A stretch of 6,033 nt of DNA from CAMDPA01 sp050186055 (lineage in GTDB: Bacteria > Pseudomonadota > Alphaproteobacteria > Rhizobiales > Hyphomicrobiaceae), in contig JBFWYV010000294.1 of the NCBI GenBank assembly GCA_050186055.1, positions 1 through 6,033 of the forward strand, in the 5' to 3' direction. The notes beneath the pieces are model-generated. The model was not told where the DNA came from and did not search any database. It worked only from the letters and a program-made list of their open reading frames with translations. Shown piece by piece: positions 1 to 6,033 of the stretch. Numbering within the stretch: position 1 is the stretch's first letter; every line of letters begins with the position of its first letter. Both the position numbers and the translations under genes were made by a program.

Positions 1-668
1 GGCAACTGTCGTTCCTGCAGCGTTCGAGCGGCGGCGCCTGGCTGCGGCAGGAGGGGGCGGACGGATCCTCGGTGCTGACCTCGGCCAGTGTCACGGCGCG
101 GGGTCTCAAGCTCGGCCGGGTGATGATCCTGCAATACGACCGCAACGGTGCTTTCGTCGAGCACATCGAAGGCAAGTCAGCCCAGCTCAAGGACGGCTAC
201 TGGGAGATCGAGGATGCGCTGGTCACGCGGACGGGAACGCCGGCGGAACGTTTCGCGACCTATCAGGTCAGCACCTACCTCAGTCCGGAGCGCGTCCAGG
301 ATGCGCTCGGGACAGCAATCTCGATGTCGTTCTGGGAACTCCCGGGCATTATAGAAGCGACGGAAAAGGCTGGACTTTCTGCCAACCAGTTCAGGATTCA
401 GTATGAGTTGCTGCTGTCGCGTCCGCTGCTGTTGATCGCCATGGTGCTGATGGGAGCCACGGTTTCGCTGCGGTCGTTCCGCTCCGGCAAGATCCAGACC
501 ATGGTGGTCTACGGAATGCTCGGCGGGTTCGCATTCCTGCTGCTGGCGGAGGTATCGCGCCAGGTCGGCATCGCCGGCCTGGTGTCGCCGTCGGTTGCCG
601 TATGGGTGCCGGTCTGCATAGCCACGCTGACGTGCGTGACGGTCCTTCTCTATCAGGAAGACGGGTAG
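1..668 (+). CDS. lptG: LPS export ABC transporter permease LptG, C-terminal part (5' truncated by window)
   Basis: LptG is an inner-membrane subunit of the LptB2FG transporter, which extracts lipopolysaccharide from the inner membrane and passes it to the periplasmic Lpt bridge. The reading frame is open from base 3 to the TAG at 666-668, so about 221 C-terminal residues are visible and no start lies in the window. The first residues include a WLRQEG stretch, which resembles the 'WLRQ' segment of the LptF/LptG periplasmic beta-jellyroll. That domain continues to about base 400. Three hydrophobic segments follow, at about 405-470, 501-570 and 582-656, matching the last three transmembrane helices of the YjgP/YjgQ family. 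The protein ends LLYQEDG, which I recall as typical of Hyphomicrobiales LptG. LptG rather than LptF is inferred from the position next to lptD and from this ending. The GTG at 72 is internal and not a real start. Confidence 0.93.
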   Translation, partial: QLSFLQRSSGGAWLRQEGADGSSVLTSASVTARGLKLGRVMILQYDRNGAFVEHIEGKSAQLKDGYWEIEDALVTRTGTPAERFATYQVSTYLSPERVQDALGTAISMSFWELPGIIEATEKAGLSANQFRIQYELLLSRPLLLIAMVLMGATVSLRSFRSGKIQTMVVYGMLGGFAFLLLAEVSRQVGIAGLVSPSVAVWVPVCIATLTCVTVLLYQEDG

Positions 669-708
669 GGGCTGCGGAGAAGCCGGTGAGCGGCTCCCGC
701 GGCCTGAC

Positions 709-743
709 AGCCGGCGGCAACCGATTGATCGCCGGTTAATTTA
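709..743 (+). terminator. possible weak intrinsic terminator after lptG
   Basis: CCGGCG at 711-716 pairs with CGCCGG at 730-735 and can extend outward by a G-U and an A-T pair (709-710 with 736-737). The loop is 13 nt. The stem runs directly into TTAATTTA (736-743), a T-rich but interrupted tract. It lies 41 bp after the lptG stop, a suitable place to end the lptF-lptG transcript. The long loop and broken T-tract make it weak, and it could instead be an mRNA stability hairpin. Confidence 0.3.
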
Positions 744-755
744 GGGGGCACTGTG

Positions 756-773
756 TCGGAAAGGTCATTCCGA
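756..773. repeat. perfect inverted repeat TCGGAA-N6-TTCCGA
   Basis: TCGGAA (756-761) and TTCCGA (768-773) are exact reverse complements around the 6-nt centre AGGTCA. There is no T-tract after it, so it is not a terminator. It could be a binding site for a dimeric regulator upstream of lptD, or a small RNA hairpin. I do not recognise it as the site of any particular regulator. Confidence 0.35.
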
Positions 774-859
774 TCGTGGGGGCGAACCGGTATGGTGATC
801 CGGACCGTGAGAAGGGGGATGATGGGGGTCGTCCAGCAGGATTGGCGTTGTGTACCGGT

Positions 860-880
860 GGCAGCCGGATGTCGGCTGTT
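860..880 (+). repeat. hairpin in the lptD leader (CAGCCG-GATGT-CGGCTG)
   Basis: CAGCCG at 862-867 pairs perfectly with CGGCTG at 873-878 around a 5-nt loop. Two further G-U pairs are possible outside (860-861 with 879-880), giving up to 8 bp. It lies about 95 bp before the preferred lptD start and could fold in the 5' untranslated RNA. No recognised riboswitch or attenuator family is implied. Confidence 0.35.
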
Positions 881-975
881 TGCAGCGAAGCCGGGTGCAA
901 GGGCGGTTGTATCCGAGCAAGTGTCTGATTGATCGAGGGGAAATTAGGCGTGGTTCGCGGGAGAATGGGCGAGTG

Positions 976-3498
976 ATGCGTCGCTGCCCGAGGATTTGGC
1001 TGGACGGGGTTGTTGACCTCGCGGGACGCTCGTGGCCGGTGCCGGCTGCGCGTGCCGGCGCGCGGCTAGTCGTCCTTCTGGCTATGCTCCTCGTTCCAGG
1101 GTTGCACTCCGCTGCCGTCGCCCAGACCTCTTCACCCGCACCGCTGCGGTTTGTCGCTCCGGGCAGCAGCGGTGCCGACGCAAGGACGTTCGGCCGTAGC
1201 AGCGGCGCGGTGAACGGCGTCGTCGGGCCTATCCGCAAGGGCGATCAGACCACGCCGCTGTATCTCAACGCCGACGAGCTGGAATACGACACGCGGCACA
1301 ACCGCGTCGTCGCCCGCGGCAGCGTGCAGATCTTCTACAACGAGAACGAACTGTCGGCCGACCAGGTCATCTACGACCAGAATGCAAACACGCTGACGGC
1401 GGTCGGCAATGTCCGCCTCAAGCAGCCGGACGGCGCGATCGTCTATAGCGAGAAGATCGTAACGACGGCGGATTTCGCCGAGGCGTTCGTTCAATCGCTC
1501 AGCATCGTCGGTAAGGACGAGACCCGCATCGTCGCCCGTCGCGCCATTCGCCGCGACGGCAACGTGACAACGTTCGAACAGGGCAAGTTCACACCATGCC
1601 GGAACGATCCCGGCAAGCCGCCGCTGTGGTGCATCGCTGCGCAGCGCATCATCCACGACAAGGAAGCGGCAACGATCACCTATCAGGACGCCCAGTTCGA
1701 ATTGTACGGGATGCCGGTGTTCTACTTGCCGTATTTCCAGCATCCCGATCCCTCGGTGAAGAACCGCTCCGGCTTCCTCATCCCCGAGATCTCGCACGAC
1801 GGGACCCGCGGCACGATGGTCGAGGTGCCGTACCATTTCGCGCTCGCACCGAACTACGACTTCCTGTTCCATCCGCTCTACATGTCGAAGCAGGGCGTGC
1901 TCTGGAAGGGCGACTGGCGCCACAAGGTCAACTTCGGCAATGACGTGAGCGGCGTCTACAATGTGAAGCTCGCCGGCATCGAGCAGAACAACAGCACGGA
2001 TGTCAACGAAGACCTCCGCAACAAATGGCGCGGGAGCGTGGAGACCCACGGCCGGTTTTCGTTGGCGTCGTGGTGGAGTTTCGGGTGGGATGTGATCGCA
2101 GAAAGCGACAAGGCGTTCCGGCAGTTCTACCGGCTCGACAACGTGCTGCAGAAAGACCGCGTCAATACCGGTTTCGTCGCCGGGATGAGCGATCGCAACT
2201 ACCTCGGGCTATCGGTCTATCATGTCGGCGGGATCTATCTGAACGACGATCTGAATACGCTCACTCCCGGCGTCACCGCGCCGTACGTCCCGTCTCAGGC
2301 CAGTCCGAGCCTCGCCCCCGTGATGGATTACGACTACACGGTCGGTCAGCCGGTGGCGGGCGGCGAACTCAAGGTCAAAGCCAACGCGGTCAGCTATGCG
2401 CAGGACCTGAACTTTACCGATGGCGGCGGCGTCCAGAGATCGATCGGTCAGAAGGTCAACAGGGCCACGGCTTCGGTGAGTTGGCGGCGCAAGCTGATCG
2501 ACCAGCTCGGCCAGACATTCACGCCGTTCTTTGCTCTGCGCGGCGACGTTCTCGACGTGCAGAACGGCGTCGACCCGGAGACGCAGCTTGTCATCGATCA
2601 GCAGTCGGTTGCCCGCGGCGTGGCGACGGCAGGTGTCAATTACGCCTATCCATTCATCGCGACCACCTCCACCGCCAGTCACGTGATCGAGCCGGTGGGC
2701 CAGATCATCGCGCGGCAAGGCAGCGTCAACCAGCGTAATCTGCCGAACATCGACGCCCGCAGCGTCATGTTCGACGACGTCAACCTGTTCGAGGAAAAGA
2801 CGTCGGGCTACGATCGTATCGATACCGGCGTGCGCGCCAACTACGGCTTGCAGTACACCTTCCAGTCGTTCGCCGGCGGCTCCGCGCGGGTTCTGGCCGG
2901 ACAGAGCTACCATCTGAGCGGCGACAACATCTTCAACAATCCGGGGGTCGATTCCGACGGCAACTACCTGATGTCGCCGGAGAGCGGCCTGCAGCGCAGC
3001 GCATCCGACTATGTGTTCGGCCTGTACCTGTCGCCGGTGAGCCTGGTGCGGGCGGTTGCTCAGGCCCGACTTGACGAGGAAACCCGCGCCTTGCGTCGGG
3101 CAGACGCGCAGGTCACGACGAGCTGGGGACCGGTATTGGCAAGCGCTGCTTACGCCTATACATCGGCCAGTTCCCTGTTGAACGCCGCCGAGGATCAGGA
3201 GGAGGTTCAGGGTCTGCTCGGTCTGCGCCTCACCGACCGGTGGAGCGTCTACGGGATGATCCGTTACTCGATCAATCAGAGCCAGACGCTTCAGGACGTG
3301 ATCCAGCTACGGTATGCGGATGAGTGCTACGTGATGACCGCTTCTTACGTGGAGGACCGCATCACCGACCCGACGCGGAACCTCACGCCGGACCGCACGC
3401 TGATGTTCCGCTTCGAGCTGAAGCACCTCGGCGAATTCCGCTACCGGACCACGGCGCTGGATAACGTTCTTGGCGCGAACCAGTTGACGCCGCAGTAA
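976..3498 (+). CDS. lptD: LPS-assembly outer-membrane protein LptD (OstA/Imp)
   Basis: LptD forms the outer-membrane LPS translocon with the lipoprotein LptE and places LPS in the outer leaflet. From ATG 976 the protein has 840 residues, within the family's usual range. The order is a long basic N-region, a hydrophobic signal core (about residues 30-42) and a likely cleavage site near AVAQ (about 47-50). A Ser/Gly/Ala-rich linker follows, then the LptA-like OstA domain (about 95-205, with LYLNADELEYD and GNVRLKQPDG). Next come the conserved segment PVFYLPYFQHPDPSVKNRSG and the beta-barrel, ending in aromatic-alternating strands. Mature cysteines are C208, C219 and C784. An in-frame extension back to GTG 850 exists, but it has non-coding-like codon use and would bury the signal peptide about 70 residues deep. 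GTG 973 is the nearest alternative; GGGAG at 959-963 is spaced slightly better for it. The surA-type chaperone encoded next fits LptD as a folding client. Confidence 0.95.
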   Translation: MRRCPRIWLDGVVDLAGRSWPVPAARAGARLVVLLAMLLVPGLHSAAVAQTSSPAPLRFVAPGSSGADARTFGRSSGAVNGVVGPIRKGDQTTPLYLNADELEYDTRHNRVVARGSVQIFYNENELSADQVIYDQNANTLTAVGNVRLKQPDGAIVYSEKIVTTADFAEAFVQSLSIVGKDETRIVARRAIRRDGNVTTFEQGKFTPCRNDPGKPPLWCIAAQRIIHDKEAATITYQDAQFELYGMPVFYLPYFQHPDPSVKNRSGFLIPEISHDGTRGTMVEVPYHFALAPNYDFLFHPLYMSKQGVLWKGDWRHKVNFGNDVSGVYNVKLAGIEQNNSTDVNEDLRNKWRGSVETHGRFSLASWWSFGWDVIAESDKAFRQFYRLDNVLQKDRVNTGFVAGMSDRNYLGLSVYHVGGIYLNDDLNTLTPGVTAPYVPSQASPSLAPVMDYDYTVGQPVAGGELKVKANAVSYAQDLNFTDGGGVQRSIGQKVNRATASVSWRRKLIDQLGQTFTPFFALRGDVLDVQNGVDPETQLVIDQQSVARGVATAGVNYAYPFIATTSTASHVIEPVGQIIARQGSVNQRNLPNIDARSVMFDDVNLFEEKTSGYDRIDTGVRANYGLQYTFQSFAGGSARVLAGQSYHLSGDNIFNNPGVDSDGNYLMSPESGLQRSASDYVFGLYLSPVSLVRAVAQARLDEETRALRRADAQVTTSWGPVLASAAYAYTSASSLLNAAEDQEEVQGLLGLRLTDRWSVYGMIRYSINQSQTLQDVIQLRYADECYVMTASYVEDRITDPTRNLTPDRTLMFRFELKHLGEFRYRTTALDNVLGANQLTPQ

Positions 3499-3653
3499 CA
3501 CGTCCCCGGTTCCGGCACCGGAAAACGCAGCGCTGCACCATGGGCGATGCGTTGCCGGGTCATCCTCCCTCGCTCTACCCGCAGGCCATTAACTCCAGCC
3601 TGAAATACTGGTGCATCGCCGGTCCGTTGCGGCGGAGTCCCCTTTGAGCTGCC

Positions 3654-3682
3654 TTGCCTTGGCCACGCTCGCTGTGGATAAG
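3654..3682 (+). promoter_or_regulatory. candidate sigma70-type promoter for surA-pdxA
   Basis: TTGCCT (3654-3659) fits the alphaproteobacterial -35 pattern (TTGxCx). After a 17-bp spacer comes GATAAG (3677-3682), which matches the -10 consensus TATAAT at its four central bases. Transcription would start near 3689, shortly before both possible surA start codons, and would drive surA and pdxA together. It is a by-eye match in GC-rich DNA with no experimental support. Confidence 0.3.
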
Positions 3683-3759
3683 CTGACTGACCGGACGCGC
3701 CTCAGGCTAATATGAGACGTGCGACTCACAAACAGGCGGCACGGCCCGCCAAAAGCCAC

Positions 3760-3764
3760 GGGAA
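3760..3764 (+). promoter_or_regulatory. ribosome binding site supporting the surA start at 3772
   Basis: GGGAA ends 7 nt before ATG 3772, a good Shine-Dalgarno spacing. The upstream in-frame ATG 3712 has only an AGG (3704-3706) five bases before it. Starting at 3772 also gives a conventional signal peptide, so this site favours the shorter protein. Confidence 0.45.
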
Positions 3765-3771
3765 CTTGACG

Positions 3772-5178
3772 ATGGTCTCCTCGCCAGGCCCGCGACTGAT
3801 CCTGCGATCATGCTCGGTGGTCTCCATCACAACGGCAGCACTGCTGCTGCAAGCCGGGTTGCCGGGAGCGGCCCATGCCCAGGACGTCCAGAACCTGCCA
3901 GGTCTGATCGTGACGGCCCCGCCTCCCGGGACCACGATCACCCGTCCGCCAACCGGCGCGGCGCCTCCACTCGGAGGCCGGCAGCCGCGAGCGGCTCCCC
4001 CGCCGTCGAGCTCTCCTCGCGCAAAAGCGCCCACGCAGCGGCAGACGACGAAGCCCAAGCCGAAGCGGTCTACCAAGTCCGCGAGCGCTGCGCCAAGCAC
4101 ATCTGCCGCTCCCGGCGCGGGCAAAGGCGGCGGCACTCGACTGGCATTGATCGTCAACGGGGAAGCGATCACCGAGTACGACATCACGCAGCGGGCGAAG
4201 CTGCTCGGCATGCAATCCGGCGGCCTCGGGGGCCGGATCCAGGAAAACTACAAACGGCTCGCCAAATCGAAGGCGGTGAACGAGGAATGGAAGAGGCTGG
4301 TTCAGGCGACGATCGAGGCCAACCAGCGCTCGAAGACGCGTGACCAGATCATCGCCATGATCAAGGCCAAGCAGGCGGTGTTCGTGAAGCAGCTTCAGCA
4401 GCGTGCCGTCGAGAGCGCGCGGGCGAGCGTTGTCCCGGCTGCGCGCAAGAAGGCGCGTGAGGAGCTGATCGACGAGGCGATCAAGCGGCAGGCGGCCAAG
4501 CGCGAGGGCGTCTCCTCCGACAAGGCGGCGGTCGATGCGATGATCAAGCAGATGGCCAGCCAGAACAAGATGACCGCGCCCCAGTTCGCCGATCACTTCA
4601 ATAAGATGGGCATCGACTTCGCGACGTTCCGCGCGAGGTTCGCGACGCAACAGGCCTGGGTCGAGGTCGTCCGCAAGAAATACGGCTATCTGGTCAATCC
4701 CAACAACCGGGACATCGACCGGCTGCTCCAAGGCGATTCGGCGGGTGAGGATCGCATTGAGTTGCAGGTCCAGCGCGTACTGATCCCGCTGCCGTCCAAG
4801 CTCGATCAGCGGGCGATGGCCCAGCATGTGGCCGAGGCCGAACGGCTCCAGCGGCAATTCCGCGACTGCCGGACCACGGCAACGCTCGCCTCGAAGGTCG
4901 ATGGAGCCCGGTTCGAGAAGCTCGGCACCCGCCCCATCGCCAGCTTCGGCGAGCCGACCAGGACTTTGCTCGCCAGCGCCAAAGAGAACGAGATGATCCC
5001 GCCCAACATCACGGATGGCGGCATCGAGCTGCTGGCCGTGTGCAACAAGAACGTGATAAAAGCCTCGGAGGCGCAGCGCAAAGAGAAGGCGAACGAACTG
5101 CGTCAGCAGGAGTTCGACCGGATCTCGCGCAAATATCTGCGCGATCTGAGGGCCGAGGCCTACATCGAGGAACGCTGA
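3772..5178 (+). CDS. surA: SurA-like periplasmic chaperone / parvulin-type peptidylprolyl isomerase family protein
   Basis: SurA-type proteins hold unfolded outer-membrane beta-barrel proteins in the periplasm and deliver them to the BAM complex. From ATG 3772 the product has 468 residues; an alternative ATG at 3712 adds 20. A signal peptide (about 1-36, ending GAAHAQD) is followed by LPGLIVTAPPPG and a Pro/Ala/Ser- then Lys/Arg-rich linker to about residue 120. The SurA N-terminal chaperone domain begins at about 124 (ALIVNGEAITEYDITQR). It is interrupted by an insertion of about 77 residues rich in Lys, Gln and Ala (149-225), then resumes at KKAREELIDEAIKRQ and runs to about 320. A single parvulin-like domain (about 325-435) has lost obvious catalytic motifs and contains C366 and C424, the only mature cysteines. 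E. coli SurA has 428 residues and two parvulin domains, so this is the short-parvulin alphaproteobacterial type. The neighbours lptD and pdxA support the assignment. Isomerase activity is doubtful; chaperone function is likely. Confidence 0.85.
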   Translation: MVSSPGPRLILRSCSVVSITTAALLLQAGLPGAAHAQDVQNLPGLIVTAPPPGTTITRPPTGAAPPLGGRQPRAAPPPSSSPRAKAPTQRQTTKPKPKRSTKSASAAPSTSAAPGAGKGGGTRLALIVNGEAITEYDITQRAKLLGMQSGGLGGRIQENYKRLAKSKAVNEEWKRLVQATIEANQRSKTRDQIIAMIKAKQAVFVKQLQQRAVESARASVVPAARKKAREELIDEAIKRQAAKREGVSSDKAAVDAMIKQMASQNKMTAPQFADHFNKMGIDFATFRARFATQQAWVEVVRKKYGYLVNPNNRDIDRLLQGDSAGEDRIELQVQRVLIPLPSKLDQRAMAQHVAEAERLQRQFRDCRTTATLASKVDGARFEKLGTRPIASFGEPTRTLLASAKENEMIPPNITDGGIELLAVCNKNVIKASEAQRKEKANELRQQEFDRISRKYLRDLRAEAYIEER

Positions 5179-5201
5179 GCCCAATTCGCCGGCAGGATCT
5201 C

Positions 5202-6033
5202 ATGAGTGACCTGCAATCTTCCGGCCCCAGCCGTGACGCGGTGCTGGCGGTTTCGGCGGGGGACCCGGCCGGGATCGGTCCCGATATCGCGCTGACGGCA
5301 TGGCGCGGCAGGGCGGCGCACACGCTGCCGCCGTTCGTGCTCTACGGCGATCCCGATACGATGCGGCGGCGGGCCGCCAGGCTGGCGCTCGACGTGCCGG
5401 TCGAAACCGTAACGGACCCGCGTGACGCTTCCGGCGTGTTCCCGCGTGCGCTGCCGGTGATCTCCGTGCCGCTTGCCGGCTCCGAGATCCCGGGTCGGCC
5501 CGACAGCCGCAACGGCAAGGCGGTCATACAGGCGATCGAGCTGGCGGCCGCTGACGTTGCGCGCGGTCGCGCCATTGCGCTGGTCACCAATCCGATCGCC
5601 AAGAGCGTGCTCTATGACGCGGGGTTCAAGCATCCGGGGCACACGGAGTTCCTCGCCGAATTGGCTGAATTGCACTTTCCGGGACGGCACTACAGATCCG
5701 TCATGATGCTGGCGTGCGACGAGCTCCGTGTCGTTCCGCTGACGATTCATGTCGCTCTGGCGACGGTGCCCGGATCGATATCGGTCGGGCGCATCGTCGA
5801 GACCGGGCGGATCATGCACGAGGCGCTGGTCGACAGCTTCGGCATCGCGCGCCCTCGGATCGCGGTGGCCGGGCTCAATCCGCATGCCGGTGAGAACGGG
5901 ACGATGGGCACGGAGGATCGCGATATCATCGCCCCGGCGATCCGTCAGCTCACGGCAGAAGGGATCGCCGCGACCGGTCCGCATTCGGCCGACACCTTGT
6001 TCCACGCGGAGGCCCGGAACAGTTACGACGCGG
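5202..6033 (+). CDS. pdxA: 4-hydroxythreonine-4-phosphate dehydrogenase PdxA (3' truncated by window)
   Basis: PdxA is a cytoplasmic enzyme of DXP-dependent vitamin B6 synthesis. It oxidises 4-phosphooxy-L-threonine with NAD(P)+; the product decarboxylates to 3-amino-2-oxopropyl phosphate, which PdxJ uses. The first 277 residues are present and the gene is open at the window end; E. coli PdxA has about 329. Visible motifs are SAGDPAGIGPDIA (18-30), TNPIAK (129-134), HPGHTEFLAE (144-153, where H147 matches the substrate-contacting His), TIHVAL (181-186), AGLNPHAGENG (223-233) and GPHSADTLF (259-267). H183 and H228 correspond to two of the three metal-binding histidines. The third, in the YHDQG motif, lies beyond the window. 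ATG 5202 is preceded by AGGA (5194-5197), and the start is only 23 bp after the surA stop, so cotranscription is likely. Confidence 0.95.
   Translation, partial: MSDLQSSGPSRDAVLAVSAGDPAGIGPDIALTAWRGRAAHTLPPFVLYGDPDTMRRRAARLALDVPVETVTDPRDASGVFPRALPVISVPLAGSEIPGRPDSRNGKAVIQAIELAAADVARGRAIALVTNPIAKSVLYDAGFKHPGHTEFLAELAELHFPGRHYRSVMMLACDELRVVPLTIHVALATVPGSISVGRIVETGRIMHEALVDSFGIARPRIAVAGLNPHAGENGTMGTEDRDIIAPAIRQLTAEGIAATGPHSADTLFHAEARNSYDA

Larger units (their letters stand above)
669..975. other. 307-bp lptG-lptD intergenic/leader region with short inverted repeats
   Basis: I support no protein gene here. Codon use in the frame continuous with lptD (850-975) is poor, with CGA, AGG, GGG, ATT and GAA codons and little third-position G/C bias. 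Perfect inverted repeats occur at 681-685/691-695, 711-716/730-735, 756-761/768-773 and 862-867/873-878. Two small ORFs are present. One has 46 codons (792-932). The other has 8 codons (950-976, GTG start) and lies behind a GAGGGG sequence at 935-940. I see no convincing sigma70-type -35/-10 pair. The length and the hairpins suggest that lptD has its own transcription start and a structured leader, but this is inference. Confidence 0.55.
3499..3771. other. lptD-surA intergenic region with inverted repeats and a candidate promoter
   Basis: This is a 273-bp gap if surA starts at 3772, or 213 bp if it starts at 3712. Just after the lptD stop there is a compact hairpin-forming stretch: CCGGT 3506-3510 with ACCGG 3517-3521, or alternatively TTCCG 3510-3514 with CGGAA 3519-3523. 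No T-tract follows. A perfect 10-bp palindrome GCAGCGCTGC lies at 3527-3536. Two longer-range inverted pairs share one right arm: TGCACC 3534-3539 with GGTGCA 3610-3615, and GGCGATGC 3543-3550 with GCATCGCC 3613-3620. A 35-codon ORF (3540-3647) has no ribosome binding site, and I do not call it a gene. Confidence 0.5.

Noticed and set aside
792..932. 46-codon ORF upstream of lptD (ATG 792)
   Set aside because: It has a G-rich stretch upstream at ribosome-site distance, but AGA, AGG, GTA, GGA and TGT codons are frequent and the peptide matches nothing I know. It is probably chance.
850..975. N-terminal extension of lptD from GTG 850
   Set aside because: Codon use is unlike the rest of lptD, and the extension would place 42 extra residues before an already long signal peptide. 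ATG 976 or GTG 973 gives a normal export signal.
765..1238. 157-codon minus-strand frame across the lptD leader
   Set aside because: The predicted protein is Pro/Arg/Thr-rich with no recognisable domain and overlaps the lptD signal-peptide region. There is no independent evidence for a gene.
1132..2049. 305-codon minus-strand frame inside lptD, and the similar one at 2209-2913
   Set aside because: Both lie opposite well-supported LptD coding sequence and show no domain, signal peptide or ribosome binding site.
3808..5184. 458-codon open frame on the minus strand opposite surA
   Set aside because: It mirrors the coding phase of a GC-rich gene. Its translation is an Arg/Leu/Asp-rich mix with no recognisable domain, while the plus strand gives a clear signal peptide and SurA domain.
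5160..6005. 281-codon minus-strand frame opposite pdxA
   Set aside because: The plus strand encodes PdxA with all expected motifs. The antisense product is Arg/His/Asp-rich low-information sequence, typical of a shadow frame.
1..6033. Mobile elements, CRISPR arrays, tRNA/rRNA or a novel defence/biosynthetic system
   Set aside because: No transposase, repeat-spacer pattern, tRNA cloverleaf or unfamiliar gene cassette was seen. The window is a conserved housekeeping gene neighbourhood.

Overview
The window is GC-rich, with strong G/C preference at third codon positions. It carries four same-strand genes in the order lptG (3' end) - lptD - surA-type chaperone - pdxA (5' part). This order is the conserved envelope-biogenesis/vitamin B6 neighbourhood of Alphaproteobacteria. 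The LptG C-terminus ending in LLYQEDG, the LptD with one C-terminal cysteine, and the single-parvulin SurA with a conserved-looking cysteine pair all point to Alphaproteobacteria, most likely Hyphomicrobiales (Rhizobiales). The genus cannot be told from this sequence.

Layout: 1-668 is the C-terminal part of LptG, with the rest of its periplasmic domain and the last three membrane helices. 669-975 is a 307-bp leader with several short inverted repeats and two tiny ORFs; one overlaps the lptD start as TGATG. 976-3498 is lptD. 3499-3771 is the surA upstream region, with inverted repeats and a candidate promoter. 3772-5178 is the SurA-like periplasmic chaperone, with an unusual proline/lysine-rich N-terminal extension and a long helical insertion. 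pdxA starts after a 23-bp gap at 5202 and runs off the window at 6033.

Functional logic: LptG belongs to the inner-membrane LptB2FG transporter that extracts LPS. LptD is the outer-membrane beta-barrel that delivers LPS to the cell surface. SurA-type chaperones escort beta-barrels, LptD being a classic client in E. coli, to the BAM machinery. PdxA is a cytoplasmic pyridoxal-phosphate biosynthesis enzyme that shares the operon without an obvious mechanistic link.

I found no mobile element, CRISPR array, tRNA/rRNA or novel defence-type system. The unusual points are inside known genes: the architecture of the SurA-like protein, the three-cysteine LptD, and the structured lptD leader. Many long antisense ORFs are present, but they look like by-products of GC-rich coding sequence.
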